A stretch of DNA of 64,000 bases from Cognatishimia coralii. Its GTDB lineage: Bacteria > Pseudomonadota > Alphaproteobacteria > Rhodobacterales > Rhodobacteraceae. Location of the stretch: assembly GCF_037478305.1 (NCBI RefSeq), contig NZ_JBBGAZ010000002.1, positions 309,940 to 373,939 on the forward strand. Reading direction: 5' to 3'. Below the pieces are notes generated by a model. It saw only the letters and a program-made list of their open reading frames with translations, ran no database searches and was not told where the DNA came from. This document shows positions 18,155 through 26,899 of the stretch, in pieces. Each line of letters opens with the position of its first letter. Position 1 is the stretch's first letter. Made by a program: the position numbers and the translations under genes.

Positions 18155-18765
18155 CAGTGCGCGAAAATATCCTGTTCCGGCCAGCCCGCCAGATCCAGTT
18201 TGGCACGCGTCGGCAAGAAATCAAAACAGGCTTGGGCTAGCGCAGTGCGGCCTTCGCGTTCCAGGCGCTCGTTCAGTTTCTCGCGCAGTTGATGCAGATA
18301 GAGGACGTCGGATGCAGCATAGTCCAGCTGCGCATTGGTCAGCTCCGGCGCACCCCAGTCGCTCATTTGTTGCAACTTAGAGATATCAACGCCGAGCAAT
18401 TCCTGCAAAAGGTTCTTCAGCCCGTGACGATCTGTATAAGTGCGCACGAGTTTCGAGGCGATTTTGGTGCAATAGACCGGCGCGGTGGTGGCGCCAAATG
18501 CGTTCAGCATCGCTGCGATATCAAACCGGCCAAAGTGAAAGAGTTTCAGGACGTCAGGGTCCTCAAGCAGCTTGCAGAGGTTTGGCGCTTCGGTCTGGCC
18601 TTTGGCGATTTGCACCAGATGTGCGTTGCCATCGCCGCCGGACAATTGCACGACGCAGAGGCGGTCGCGATGGGGGTTCAGACCCATAGTCTCGCAGTCG
18701 ATTGCAACGATATTGCCCAGATCAAGCCCGTCGGGCAGATCGCCCTGATATAGATGGTTCGCCAT
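18154..18765 (-). CDS. rnd: Ribonuclease D-type 3'-5' exonuclease (short form)
   Basis: 203 residues, which is only the DEDDy exonuclease domain; E. coli RNase D is much longer because of HRDC domains that are absent here. Motif ExoI is AIDCETMGLNP, ExoII HFGRFDIAAML, and ExoIII (Y-x3-D) is in LDYAASDVLYL. It should trim the 3' ends of tRNA precursors and other structured RNAs. It heads the leftward rnd-lptC-lptA-lptB run, a usual rhodobacterial order. Confidence 0.92.
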   Translation of the reverse strand: MANHLYQGDLPDGLDLGNIVAIDCETMGLNPHRDRLCVVQLSGGDGNAHLVQIAKGQTEAPNLCKLLEDPDVLKLFHFGRFDIAAMLNAFGATTAPVYCTKIASKLVRTYTDRHGLKNLLQELLGVDISKLQQMSDWGAPELTNAQLDYAASDVLYLHQLREKLNERLEREGRTALAQACFDFLPTRAKLDLAGWPEQDIFAH

Positions 18766-18930
18766 AAATGCCTCTGTTTGCAGGTGATCCCGATGTACGG
18801 GGTCTGTCCTTTGGATTCAATTGGTGCTGCAGGGATAGCAGCAAATCCACGCCGAATTTCGCATATTTGGGGTAAAATCTGTCTGGCGACTGTGTTTAAC
18901 TTATGTGAACACCACAGACAGGAGCATAAA

Positions 18931-19491
18931 ATGGCGGCCAATCTCGCGCGGGTTCTCGCAGATATCGACGAGGCAAATGAAAAAGATCCGCGATTGGATG
19001 AAGGGCTGCCTGAGGCGCTTTTGTATGGACAACGCATGTCTGAACAATGCGCGCGCCTGTTTCCGGATGCTTCTGAAACCTTGCAGATTGCGGCACGCGG
19101 ACAGCATGTTGAGCGTTGGATTTTGAAACGCGCCGATTATCCTGAAGGAAAAGCCGGATATCTGAAATGGCGCCGGGATCTGGCGGATCATCACGCGGAT
19201 CGCGTGGCTGGCTTCATGACTGAGGCCGGATACGAGGCGGGAGACGTTGAAGAGGTGCAGAAAATGCTGCGCAAGCAGGGCATCAAGCGCGACGCGCAGG
19301 TGCAGGCGCTGGAGGACGTGATCTGTTTTACTTTCCTGACCTGGTATTTTGCGCCCTTTGCGGCCAAACATCCGGCCGAAAAGGTTCTCGACATCGTGCA
19401 GAAAACCGCGCGCAAGATGTCGGACGAGGCCCGCGCCCGTGTGCGCGCGGAATTTGACCTGCCCGCAGATCTGGCCGCAGCCTTCGCCTAG
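18931..19491 (+). CDS. DUF4202 family protein
   Basis: 186 residues from the ATG at 18931, preceded by CAGGAG at good spacing; an upstream extension of the frame to 18754 is not used because it lacks a ribosome site. The protein is soluble, alpha-helical and rich in acidic and basic residues, with conserved-looking segments AARGQHVERWILKR and CFTFLTWYFAPFAAKH. It matches what I recall of the DUF4202 family, proteobacterial proteins without an assigned reaction. It is divergent from rnd. The function is unknown. Confidence 0.8.
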   Translation: MAANLARVLADIDEANEKDPRLDEGLPEALLYGQRMSEQCARLFPDASETLQIAARGQHVERWILKRADYPEGKAGYLKWRRDLADHHADRVAGFMTEAGYEAGDVEEVQKMLRKQGIKRDAQVQALEDVICFTFLTWYFAPFAAKHPAEKVLDIVQKTARKMSDEARARVRAEFDLPADLAAAFA

Positions 19492-19496
19492 AGGCC

Positions 19497-19543
19497 TCGG
19501 AAACTTTGAAAGTTTCCGACGTCGATTTCTTTTAAAGAAATCG
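19497..19543. terminator. Tandem hairpin bidirectional terminator between the DUF4202 gene and the antiporter
   Basis: Two perfect inverted repeats lie side by side. TCGGAAACTTTG...AAGTTTCCGA (19497-19519) has 11-bp arms; CGATTTCTTT/AAAGAAATCG (19523-19543) has 10-bp arms. Flanking GAGG (19491-19494) and CCTC (19547-19550) could close a three-way junction. The architecture matches 5892-5939. Confidence 0.75.
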
Positions 19544-19550
19544 GGACCTC

Positions 19551-21518
19551 TTAGCTGTTTTCGTCTTCGATGGCTTTCACGTCTTTTAGGTTCGGCGGCA
19601 TCCAGCCCCGATCCAGACGTGAATTGAAAGCATGGCCCGAGCCATAAATCTTGGCATCCATCTCTTCGATGATCTCTTTGGTTTTTGCGACCAGCGGCTC
19701 GTTCAGATGCGTTGGAATGTTCGGATCATAGACTTCCGCCATTTCCACCAAGAGACGGCGGTCGTCGACCACAAATTCTTGTGCGGCCTTTTCTGCGTCA
19801 AACGGGTGCATGCCCATGGCTTCAAAGGCGGATCGACCGGCCCGTACAGAGCTGTCGAATACGTCGCGAATGATGTCCCGACACCCTGCCGCATAGAGAT
19901 CGTAGACATGCGTGCGATCAATCGCCCGCGCGATGATGTGCACATGCGGGTAGGTCGAATGCACATAGTGCACCATCTGCGTGATCTGCTCTTTGTTGTC
20001 GATGGCGATCACCAAAAGTTTGGCTTCTTCAATACCCGCGGCGTGCAGCAGATCGGCGCGGGAGGCATCGCCAAAGAACACCTTCAAGCCAAAGGGACGC
20101 AGCGCTTCGAGTTGTTCGGCTGAATAGTCCAGAACCGTCGGTGTATATCCAGCCGTCCGCAGCATGCGGTTCACCATGCCGCCGAAACGCCCATGACCTG
20201 CAATGATGATATCGCCTTTTTCGTCGATCTCATCGGCCTCTTCTTCTTGCTCTTTTTCGTAACGCGGCAGGATGACCCGTTCGTAGAGGATAAAGAGACC
20301 AGGGGTCAGCAACATCGACAGCGCGACGATTAGCAAGAGATTGTCAGCAACCGAGGTCGGGATGACTTGATTGGCCACGGTGAAGGACAGGAGAACAAAG
20401 CCGAATTCACCTGCCTGCGCGAGACCCAGTCCAAAGAGCCATTTGTCCCCGCCGCGCAGGTTGAAAATCCGCGCGAGGATCAGCAGGATCGCGATTTTCA
20501 GCAAGATCAGGCCAACAGTCAGACCAATGATCGAGGCAAAATTCTCAAACAGCAGCGTAAAGTTGATGCCCGCGCCAACGGTCATAAAGAACAAGCCAAG
20601 CAAAAGGCCTCTGAACGGATCAATGTCGCTTTCGAGTTCGTGACGATATTCTGAGTTCGCAAGCACGACGCCTGCAAGGAAGGTGCCCAGCGCGGCAGAT
20701 ACGCCAACGAGGGACATCAAAAGCGCGATGCCAACAACAAACAACAGCGCCGTCGCGGTGAACAGTTCGCGCAGCCCTGCCATGGCGATAAAGCGGAAAA
20801 TCGGGCGGGTCAGATAAACGCCACCCAGAATAACTGCGCCGATTGCACCGACTGTCACAAGGGCAGTTTGCCAACCGTTCAGGCCTTCAACGAGGCTTAG
20901 CCCGCTGCCATGTCCGTCTCCGTGATCGTCCCCATGGGAATCTCCATGACCCGGGCCATGCGAGTCAGCTCCATGCGCCGCATCGCCCGCCAGATCCATC
21001 AGCTCTGGCATGGCCAGAAGTGGGATAAAGGCGAGCATCGGGATGACCGCAATGTCTTGGAAGAGAAGCACAGAGAAACTGGACTGCCCGCCCGAGGACT
21101 TCATCAAGCCCTTTTCATTCAAAGTCTGCAAAACGATTGCAGTAGACGAGAGCGCAAAGACCAAGCCAATCGCCAAAGAGATCGACCAAGGCTGCCCCAA
21201 GAGCATTGCGATACCCATGACGGCGGCCGCGGTTCCCGTGACCTGCAATCCGCCAAGCCCCAAGAGCTTGGCCCGCATATCCCACAAGAGCTTCGGTTCC
21301 AGCTCAAGCCCAACAAGGAACAACATCATCACAACGCCGAATTCGGCGAAGTGCTGGATCGAAATCACGTCCACATGCAGCCAGCCTAGGATTGGGCTGA
21401 TCACGATACCCGCGATCAAATAGCCCAGAACGGACCCAAGTCCGAGGCGTGAGGCAATCGGTACGGCAATCACACCGGCCACCAAGAAAATCGTTGCGAG
21501 AAGGAGGAAGTCGGTCAT
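19551..21518 (-). CDS. KefB/KefC-type monovalent cation:proton antiporter (CPA2) with RCK domain
   Basis: 655 residues. About 12 membrane helices (1-~410) form the Na/H-exchanger fold. Then come an acidic linker (EQEEEADEIDEKGD) and a TrkA-N/RCK domain starting IIIAGHGRFGGMVNRML (~445-580). KefB/C proteins release potassium in exchange for protons during electrophile stress and are gated by glutathione adducts. An oddity is a loop at residues 182-203 with six His at four- to five-residue spacing among Gly and Asp. The KefF-like gene ends three bases upstream, the expected partner order. The transported ion (K or Na) is not provable here. Confidence 0.92.
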   Translation of the reverse strand: MTDFLLLATIFLVAGVIAVPIASRLGLGSVLGYLIAGIVISPILGWLHVDVISIQHFAEFGVVMMLFLVGLELEPKLLWDMRAKLLGLGGLQVTGTAAAVMGIAMLLGQPWSISLAIGLVFALSSTAIVLQTLNEKGLMKSSGGQSSFSVLLFQDIAVIPMLAFIPLLAMPELMDLAGDAAHGADSHGPGHGDSHGDDHGDGHGSGLSLVEGLNGWQTALVTVGAIGAVILGGVYLTRPIFRFIAMAGLRELFTATALLFVVGIALLMSLVGVSAALGTFLAGVVLANSEYRHELESDIDPFRGLLLGLFFMTVGAGINFTLLFENFASIIGLTVGLILLKIAILLILARIFNLRGGDKWLFGLGLAQAGEFGFVLLSFTVANQVIPTSVADNLLLIVALSMLLTPGLFILYERVILPRYEKEQEEEADEIDEKGDIIIAGHGRFGGMVNRMLRTAGYTPTVLDYSAEQLEALRPFGLKVFFGDASRADLLHAAGIEEAKLLVIAIDNKEQITQMVHYVHSTYPHVHIIARAIDRTHVYDLYAAGCRDIIRDVFDSSVRAGRSAFEAMGMHPFDAEKAAQEFVVDDRRLLVEMAEVYDPNIPTHLNEPLVAKTKEIIEEMDAKIYGSGHAFNSRLDRGWMPPNLKDVKAIEDENS

Positions 21519-21521
21519 GGA

Positions 21522-22133
21522 TCAGGCTCCCTTGATCGGCAGGTCGGCATGGGTGACGATGTCTTTGTCCATCGTCGCAGCGAAGTCGTAGGTATTGTCG
21601 CGGATCGCGCTCAGCAACCGACCATAGCCGGCCGCGTGGTCTGCAATTCCGCCATCGCTCTGTGCTTTCAGCGAGCTATGCAGCACATAGGGCGCGGGGA
21701 ACGTCATGTGACACAGATTTGCGGTCTGTTCGAGCGGCGTCAGGAATGTGCGCAGCGGGAAGTGTTGGTAGCCCTCGGTGGTATAGGCCTCAACCGGACC
21801 AGCGGCCGTGATCGCCAGCATCATGGTCTTGCCAGTCAAAGCAGTGCCTTCGGACCCATAGGCAAACCCATGCTCCAGCACCAGATCCTGCCATTCCTTG
21901 ATGATCGACGGCGTCGAATACCAAAACAGCGGGAATTGAAAGAGGATGACATCGTGCTCTCTCAGGCGCTCTTGTTCTTTTTCCACGTTGATCGTGTGGC
22001 GTGGATATTCGGCGAGAAGGTCGACGAAGGTGATGTCATCGACCGTTTTGGCGACCTCGACCATCGCCTTATTCGCGTGGGAATATTTGTGGCCCGGATG
22101 GGCGTAGTAAACCAAGAGTTTCGCCAAAATCAT
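21522..22133 (-). CDS. NAD(P)H:quinone oxidoreductase, KefF-like ancillary protein
   Basis: 203 residues with a flavodoxin-like fold: LLVYYAHPGHKYSHANKAM at the N-terminus, FQFPLFWYSTPSIIKEWQD near 75 and the phosphate-binding loop near the middle. Members reduce quinones with FMN or FAD; KefF additionally activates KefC. A strong GGGAGGAA ribosome site precedes the ATG. Being three bases from the antiporter gene on the same strand makes the KefF role likely, but electrophile sensing itself is inference. Confidence 0.88.
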   Translation of the reverse strand: MILAKLLVYYAHPGHKYSHANKAMVEVAKTVDDITFVDLLAEYPRHTINVEKEQERLREHDVILFQFPLFWYSTPSIIKEWQDLVLEHGFAYGSEGTALTGKTMMLAITAAGPVEAYTTEGYQHFPLRTFLTPLEQTANLCHMTFPAPYVLHSSLKAQSDGGIADHAAGYGRLLSAIRDNTYDFAATMDKDIVTHADLPIKGA

Positions 22134-22251
22134 TTCCTCCCACCGAGTGACGCGCGGACCTTTTGAAAGCCGTTACACAACGTCTAGTCGAGGATCTCAG
22201 ATAGGTAAACCATGCGCTGCTGCAAGGCGCTGTTCGCCTACGCACAAATGG

Positions 22252-22280
22252 AAAAGGCCGCCTCATTTGGCGGCCTTTTT
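22252..22280. terminator. Bidirectional terminator downstream of the flotillin gene
   Basis: A perfect 11-bp stem AAAAGGCCGCC (22252-22262) with GGCGGCCTTTT (22269-22279) and a 6-base loop has T-runs on either strand. It should end the leftward YqiJ-flotillin unit ahead of the KefF-like gene promoter. Confidence 0.85.
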
Positions 22281-22299
22281 GACTGTTTGCTGAGGCGCG

Positions 22300-23973
22300 C
22301 TATGCCTCCTCAGGCACATCGGGGTCTTGGACCTCGGGCACCTCTTTGCTTGGGGCTTGGACAGCGTCATCCGTATCCAGCAGTTCCGAGATATTGCCGT
22401 CCATGGATAGTCCCAACTCGTCTCCGAGCTTTTTCAGTGCAGGCATCTGAACAGCCATGCCCATGATGGAATCCAGCGCCTGATTGATCGGCGCTTTGCC
22501 GTCGCCACCACCGGTACCACCAGCGCCACCCTGATTGAGGCCCGACACATGATGAATGCGGATCGAGTCGATCTTTTCAGCGGGCTTCACGGCCTCGGCG
22601 AGAACCTTCGGCATCGCTTCAAGACGCGCCAGTGCGACCTTCATGTTGATCAATGCATCTGACAGCGCGTTTTCAGCATCGGTGATCGCGCGACGACCCT
22701 CTGCCTCGGCCAGCATGTCGCTTTTCTTCGCCTCAGAGCGGATGGTGATCGCGTCGGCATCACCCTGCGCTTCTTCGCGGTTGGCGGCAGCCCGGTCTTC
22801 GGCGGCATCCTTCTGGGCGGTTGCCATCAAGCGAACCTTGGTGGCCTCACGCTCGGCTTCGCGTTCGGCTTCGATGATCGCGATCTGTTTCACACGATCT
22901 GCCTGCGCAACTTCTGTGGCCGTGGTGACCGCCTCGGCTGCTTTGGCAGATTCCGCGCGGGCGAGATCGGCGGATGCACGTGCCCGGCTCTCCTCCTCGG
23001 ATTTTTGCGCGATGATGATCTGGCGCTCTTGGTTGGCCACCTCTAGCTCGCGGTCCTTGGTGATTTCCGCGTCGCGAATGTTGCGTTCGCGGGCGATTTC
23101 AGAGGCGCGAATGGCTTCTTCGCGCTTGATCCGTGCGGTCTCGGATTCGCGCTGGGATTCCTCGCGGCGCTGGGCGATTTCTGCCTCTTGGGCGGCTTTG
23201 AGGGTTTCAACCTCTTTTTCTTGCTGAATGCGCGCTTCTTCCTCGTCGCGGATGATCTGGAACTTCTCGCGTTCTGCTTCCATCGCAGCGCGGCGTACGG
23301 CGACATCGGCCTCTGCATCAATCGCGGCCCGCTCTTTCTTCGAGGCAGCAATAACTTCGGCCAAGCGGCGCATACCGACGGCGTTAAAAGCGTTGTTTTC
23401 GTCGAGCGCCTCAAACGGGGTTTGGTCAAGCGCGGTCAGGGACACGGATTCCAAAGATAGACCGTTTTTGGTGAGGTCTTCAGAGACGGTGTTCTGCACT
23501 TCTTGCACAAAGTCCGCACGGTTCTCGTGCAACTGGTCCATCGTCATCTGAGCCGCCACGGCGCGCAGGCCGTCAATGAGCTTACCTTCGATCATTTCGC
23601 GAAGCTGGCCGACATCGAATGTCCGAGCACCAAGAGTTTGAGCCGCGCGGGCGATGCCTTCATCGGTTGGGGACACAGAGACATAGAATTCCACGCCCAC
23701 ATCAACCCGCATGCGGTCTTTGGTGATCAACGCGCCATCGTGGCTCCGTTGCACCTCAAGGCGCAGAGTTTTCATGTTCACGGGGCTCACTTCATGCAAC
23801 AGCGGGATCACGAGGACGCCGCCGTCCATGATGATTTTCTTGCCGCCAGAACCGGTGCGCACGAGGCTGATTTCTCGGGTCGTGCGTTTATAGAGCCGCG
23901 CCAGAACGAGGCCGATAAATAGGATGAAAAAGAGAAAAGCTGCGATTAGAAAAAAGCCGAAACTGATTTGCAT
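22300..23973 (-). CDS. Flotillin-like SPFH/band-7 membrane protein (YqiK type)
   Basis: 557 residues. One N-terminal membrane helix (FLIAAFLFFILFIGLVLARL) leads into an SPFH domain (~30-200). A long coiled coil follows (~210-430), very rich in Glu, Ala and Arg (repeated EAER, AEIAQRREE, ERNIRDAEITKDRE), then a Gly-rich C-terminal segment. Flotillins form membrane microdomain scaffolds linked to envelope stress, and the E. coli pair yqiJ-yqiK has the same order. It begins 10 bases after the YqiJ-like gene, so they are one operon. Confidence 0.9.
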   Translation of the reverse strand: MQISFGFFLIAAFLFFILFIGLVLARLYKRTTREISLVRTGSGGKKIIMDGGVLVIPLLHEVSPVNMKTLRLEVQRSHDGALITKDRMRVDVGVEFYVSVSPTDEGIARAAQTLGARTFDVGQLREMIEGKLIDGLRAVAAQMTMDQLHENRADFVQEVQNTVSEDLTKNGLSLESVSLTALDQTPFEALDENNAFNAVGMRRLAEVIAASKKERAAIDAEADVAVRRAAMEAEREKFQIIRDEEEARIQQEKEVETLKAAQEAEIAQRREESQRESETARIKREEAIRASEIARERNIRDAEITKDRELEVANQERQIIIAQKSEEESRARASADLARAESAKAAEAVTTATEVAQADRVKQIAIIEAEREAEREATKVRLMATAQKDAAEDRAAANREEAQGDADAITIRSEAKKSDMLAEAEGRRAITDAENALSDALINMKVALARLEAMPKVLAEAVKPAEKIDSIRIHHVSGLNQGGAGGTGGGDGKAPINQALDSIMGMAVQMPALKKLGDELGLSMDGNISELLDTDDAVQAPSKEVPEVQDPDVPEEA

Positions 23974-23983
23974 AGTGCCTCCA

Positions 23984-24721
23984 TTAATTGTCGTTAAAAG
24001 TCGCCAGTGAAACGATGCGATAGCCGTCTTCGCGACGGTGACGCATCACGATGACTTCGGTGCCGGGTGCGATCACCTCATCATCGCGAAAGGGTTCCGC
24101 GCGCAGGTATTGCGTGTTGCCATGGCGATCAGTCACGCGCACTTCGGCAGGGCGGCCGCGCGCGGCGGTGCCTTGGCTGACCACGCCTTTGCGGCGGCCC
24201 AGATGCCGTTCCGACACGGATTCGGTTTCCACTTTAGGAATGACCCGCGCAAACAGCGTGCCAAAGGTCTTGGTAAACCAGCGCGCCCCGAAAAAGGCCG
24301 GAACCGCGGCCAAAGCGGCGTTGAGCGTCAGGCCAAGGGTCTCGCTTAGGGCCATTTGGACGCCGACCCCGATGACGCCGAAACTCAGGAACATGGACGC
24401 CAGCCAGATTGCGGCGGGCAAATTGCCCAGTCCGAGCCAGGCCAGCACGCTAAAGCTGCCTGCGGTTGCCTCAAGTTCAGTTTCCGCCAGATCCGTTTCA
24501 AGCGCGTCGAAATCTGTGTCGAGATCCGCCAGATCGGCGTCGACGTCAAAATCCAGATCCGCATCGGCCGCATCGGGTGCCGAGACATCCGCGTCCCCGC
24601 CGTCGCCCATCAAAGAGCCGCCCAGCATGAGGAACACCAATTCCAAGGTCAAAAGGCCGAAGAACAGCCCGATTGACACGGTAAACGGAAAGAATTCTGG
24701 CGTTAAAAACCCCTGCAACAT
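23984..24721 (-). CDS. YqiJ-like inner membrane protein with OB-fold C-terminus
   Basis: 245 residues. Membrane helices lie near 15-35, 95-115 and 120-150. Between the first two is a strongly acidic loop (~40-85, repeated DADLDFDVDADLADLD-type composition). The C-terminal ~90 residues form an NfeD/OB-type domain (RKGVVSQGTAARGRPAEVRV). YqiJ/NfeD proteins accompany flotillin-like SPFH partners, which is the arrangement here. A 36-base hairpin-forming repeat lies in the promoter region upstream. Confidence 0.85.
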   Translation of the reverse strand: MLQGFLTPEFFPFTVSIGLFFGLLTLELVFLMLGGSLMGDGGDADVSAPDAADADLDFDVDADLADLDTDFDALETDLAETELEATAGSFSVLAWLGLGNLPAAIWLASMFLSFGVIGVGVQMALSETLGLTLNAALAAVPAFFGARWFTKTFGTLFARVIPKVETESVSERHLGRRKGVVSQGTAARGRPAEVRVTDRHGNTQYLRAEPFRDDEVIAPGTEVIVMRHRREDGYRIVSLATFNDN

Positions 24722-24730
24722 CTATGCACT

Positions 24731-24773
24731 GTCCCCACAGTTTTCAGTATTCATTTGTATACAAAGTGGGGAC
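24731..24773 (-). promoter_or_regulatory. Inverted repeat upstream of the YqiJ-flotillin operon
   Basis: Perfect 8-bp arms GTCCCCAC (24731-24738) and GTGGGGAC (24766-24773) are separated by an AT-rich 27 bases. The repeat begins 10 bases before the YqiJ-like start codon, so it sits in the leader or promoter. A repressor site or a leader hairpin are both possible. Confidence 0.45.
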
Positions 24774-24887
24774 TGCCGAGGGCAATTTCAAGAAGGCGCG
24801 CCCAGATCCCCGTCTAAATCGCTGGTATGAAATGACGGAAATCTGGTGTTTTGCAAGTATTATCAGGGTCGTTCCACCCTAGGGCGA

Positions 24888-25949
24888 TCAGCGCAGGCGC
24901 AGCTCTGTTTGGGCGTCAAAAAACATAACTTTTTCAGGGTTATACGCGACTTTGACCGTGGTTCCGGACTTCAGAACCTCTTCGTCTTTGCTTTCGACAA
25001 CGACGCGTTCGCCTGTAGAGGTGGTCAGGTATTCATAACTGACGCCGCCGAGTTGCTCGGAAATGTCGACAGTGATCGACGATTTCGCCTCTGTGACGCT
25101 CAGGTGCTGCGGGCGCAGGCCGACCAGAACGTCGCCTCCGTCAGCGGGCAGGCCGACCGAGGTTTCAAACACTTCGCCGTCCAACGCGGGCACGCGGACT
25201 TTGCCGCCTTCGACCACGCCATTGAGGAAGTTCATCGACGGAGAGCCGATGAAGCCAGCCACAAACTTGTTGTCGGGGTCGCGGAACAGGTCCATGGGTG
25301 CGCCGACCTGTTCGATGTGGCCTGCACGTAGAACGACGATTTTGTCGGCCAAAGTCATCGCCTCGACCTGATCGTGGGTCACATAGATCATGGTCGCGCC
25401 GATTTCCTTGTGCAGACGCGCGATCTCAACCCGCATGTCGACGCGCAGTTCGGCATCAAGGTTGGACAGTGGCTCATCAAACAGGAATACTTCGGGGCCG
25501 CGAACAATGGCGCGGCCGATGGCAACACGCTGGCGCTGACCACCGGACAGGGCCTTTGGCTTGCGTTTCAGATATTGATCAAGTTGAAGAATTTCAGAGG
25601 CCTCGGCGACCTTCTTTTTGATCTCGTCCTTGGGCACGCCGTTCATGCGCAGACCAAAGCCCATGTTTTCCTCAACCGACATATGCGGATAAAGCGCATA
25701 GGTCTGGAACACCATCGCGACGCCGCGATCAGAGGGGTCGGCGTGGGTCACATCCCGCGCGCCAATGTTGATCTGACCCGAGGTGGTTTCCTCTAGGCCT
25801 GCAACCATGCGCAACAATGTTGACTTGCCGCAGCCTGACGGGCCGACAAAGACACAGAACTCGCCGTCCTCAATCGTCAGATCGACGCCGTGAATGACCT
25901 GGGTTTCGCCATACTTCTTGATGACATTGGAAAGTGCGACACCTGACAT
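24888..25949 (-). CDS. Sugar ABC transporter ATP-binding protein (MsmK/UgpC/MalK type)
   Basis: 353 residues. Walker A GPSGCGKSTLLRMVAGL near 35, signature LSGGQRQRVAIGRAIV near 135, Walker B VFLFDEPLSNLDAEL and the family His in VTHDQVEAMTL are intact. The last ~110 residues are the TOBE/OB regulatory domain typical of CUT1 sugar importers. It is transcribed away from the binding protein and permeases (26900-30029), with iclR between, and is almost certainly their ATPase. Confidence 0.95.
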   Translation of the reverse strand: MSGVALSNVIKKYGETQVIHGVDLTIEDGEFCVFVGPSGCGKSTLLRMVAGLEETTSGQINIGARDVTHADPSDRGVAMVFQTYALYPHMSVEENMGFGLRMNGVPKDEIKKKVAEASEILQLDQYLKRKPKALSGGQRQRVAIGRAIVRGPEVFLFDEPLSNLDAELRVDMRVEIARLHKEIGATMIYVTHDQVEAMTLADKIVVLRAGHIEQVGAPMDLFRDPDNKFVAGFIGSPSMNFLNGVVEGGKVRVPALDGEVFETSVGLPADGGDVLVGLRPQHLSVTEAKSSITVDISEQLGGVSYEYLTTSTGERVVVESKDEEVLKSGTTVKVAYNPEKVMFFDAQTELRLR

Positions 25950-25972
25950 GCTGTCCTGTCTCCTGTTACTGA

Positions 25973-26752
25973 TTACGACGGGAACTGCCAGACCGTGGCA
26001 GCTTCTCCGATGTGTTGCGTGGCCCGCAGGAGCGCGGGTTTGAAAGTTTCCAGATCGCTGAGCGAACGGCGACTGGTTGATGTTGCGATTGAGACCGATC
26101 CGACCACTTTGCCGTTCTGCAAAAGGATCGGTGCGGCGATCGAGATGATGCCTTCTTCGTGTTCTTCCCGGTCAAAGGCGACGCCGGCGCTGCGAATTTC
26201 GTCGAACTCGGCCAAAAGGCTTTCGCGGCTTGCGTGCGAGGCTGGCGTAAACGTCACGAATGCCTGTTGTCTGAGCGCGCGCTCCAGACGTTCTGGCGTC
26301 ATAAAGGCCAGAATAGCTTTGCCGACCCCTGTGCAATGGGCGGGCGCGACGCGACCAGTTTGCGCGAGGGTCTCAAACAGCGCAGTGGCGCGGCGTTTGT
26401 CGACGAACAAAACCTGTCCGTTTTCCATCTGGGCGAGGTGGATGGTTTCGCCCACCTCTTGCGCCAGCTCGTCCAGAATTTGCTCGGCGACTGGTGCCAA
26501 AGACGCGCTTTTCCAAGCGGCATGTGCCATGCGGACCAGACGCAGACCAAGGCTATAGGTCTGCCGGTCCTCGTCATAAGTCAGCATGCCTTGATTCGTA
26601 AGCGTCTGCAGGAAACGGTAGAGCGTTGCTTTGGGATGGGGGCTGAGACTCAGGAGTTCGGTAAACCGCGCCGGACGCCCCAGACCTGCCACCAGGTCCA
26701 GTGTTTCCAAGGCCTTACCAACCGTACCGTCTTTATTTGCCGGCTTGTTCAT
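25973..26752 (-). CDS. IclR family transcriptional regulator of the galactoside locus
   Basis: 259 residues from the ATG at 26752, which follows a strong GGAGGAG; the longer frame to 26833 has no such site. An N-terminal winged helix-turn-helix (KALETLDLVAGLGRPARFTELL...LYRFLQTL) precedes the IclR effector domain (~80-250). It lies between the ATPase gene and the divergent transporter operon, so it is the obvious local regulator. The ligand may be galactose, galactonate or KDPGal. Candidate operator repeats lie at 26841-26872. Confidence 0.93.
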   Translation of the reverse strand: MNKPANKDGTVGKALETLDLVAGLGRPARFTELLSLSPHPKATLYRFLQTLTNQGMLTYDEDRQTYSLGLRLVRMAHAAWKSASLAPVAEQILDELAQEVGETIHLAQMENGQVLFVDKRRATALFETLAQTGRVAPAHCTGVGKAILAFMTPERLERALRQQAFVTFTPASHASRESLLAEFDEIRSAGVAFDREEHEEGIISIAAPILLQNGKVVGSVSIATSTSRRSLSDLETFKPALLRATQHIGEAATVWQFPS

Positions 26753-26840
26753 TCTGTCTCCTCCACGGTCTCGAACCCTTTTAGGGGCGCAAAACCTGTT
26801 GACAATCCTATTAACCCATAGCAGAGTTTTCAATAGTTAA

Positions 26841-26872
26841 AACTAAGTTTCATTATTTGGAACTAAATTTTA
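26841..26872 (+). promoter_or_regulatory. Direct repeats in the iclR / transporter intergenic region (candidate IclR operator)
   Basis: AACTAAGTTTCA (26841-26852) recurs as AACTAAATTTTA (26861-26872), 9 of 12 bases alike, with a 20-base period (two helical turns). The region is AT-rich and lies just upstream of the binding-protein ribosome site. Binding by the adjacent IclR protein is inference. Confidence 0.5.
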
Positions 26873-26899
26873 CGAGTAGGAACAGAAGGGGAGGAAACC

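Noticed and set aside
18754..18930. N-terminal extension of the DUF4202 protein
   Set aside because: The extended frame runs through the divergent promoter region, while the ATG at 18931 has a proper AGGAG.
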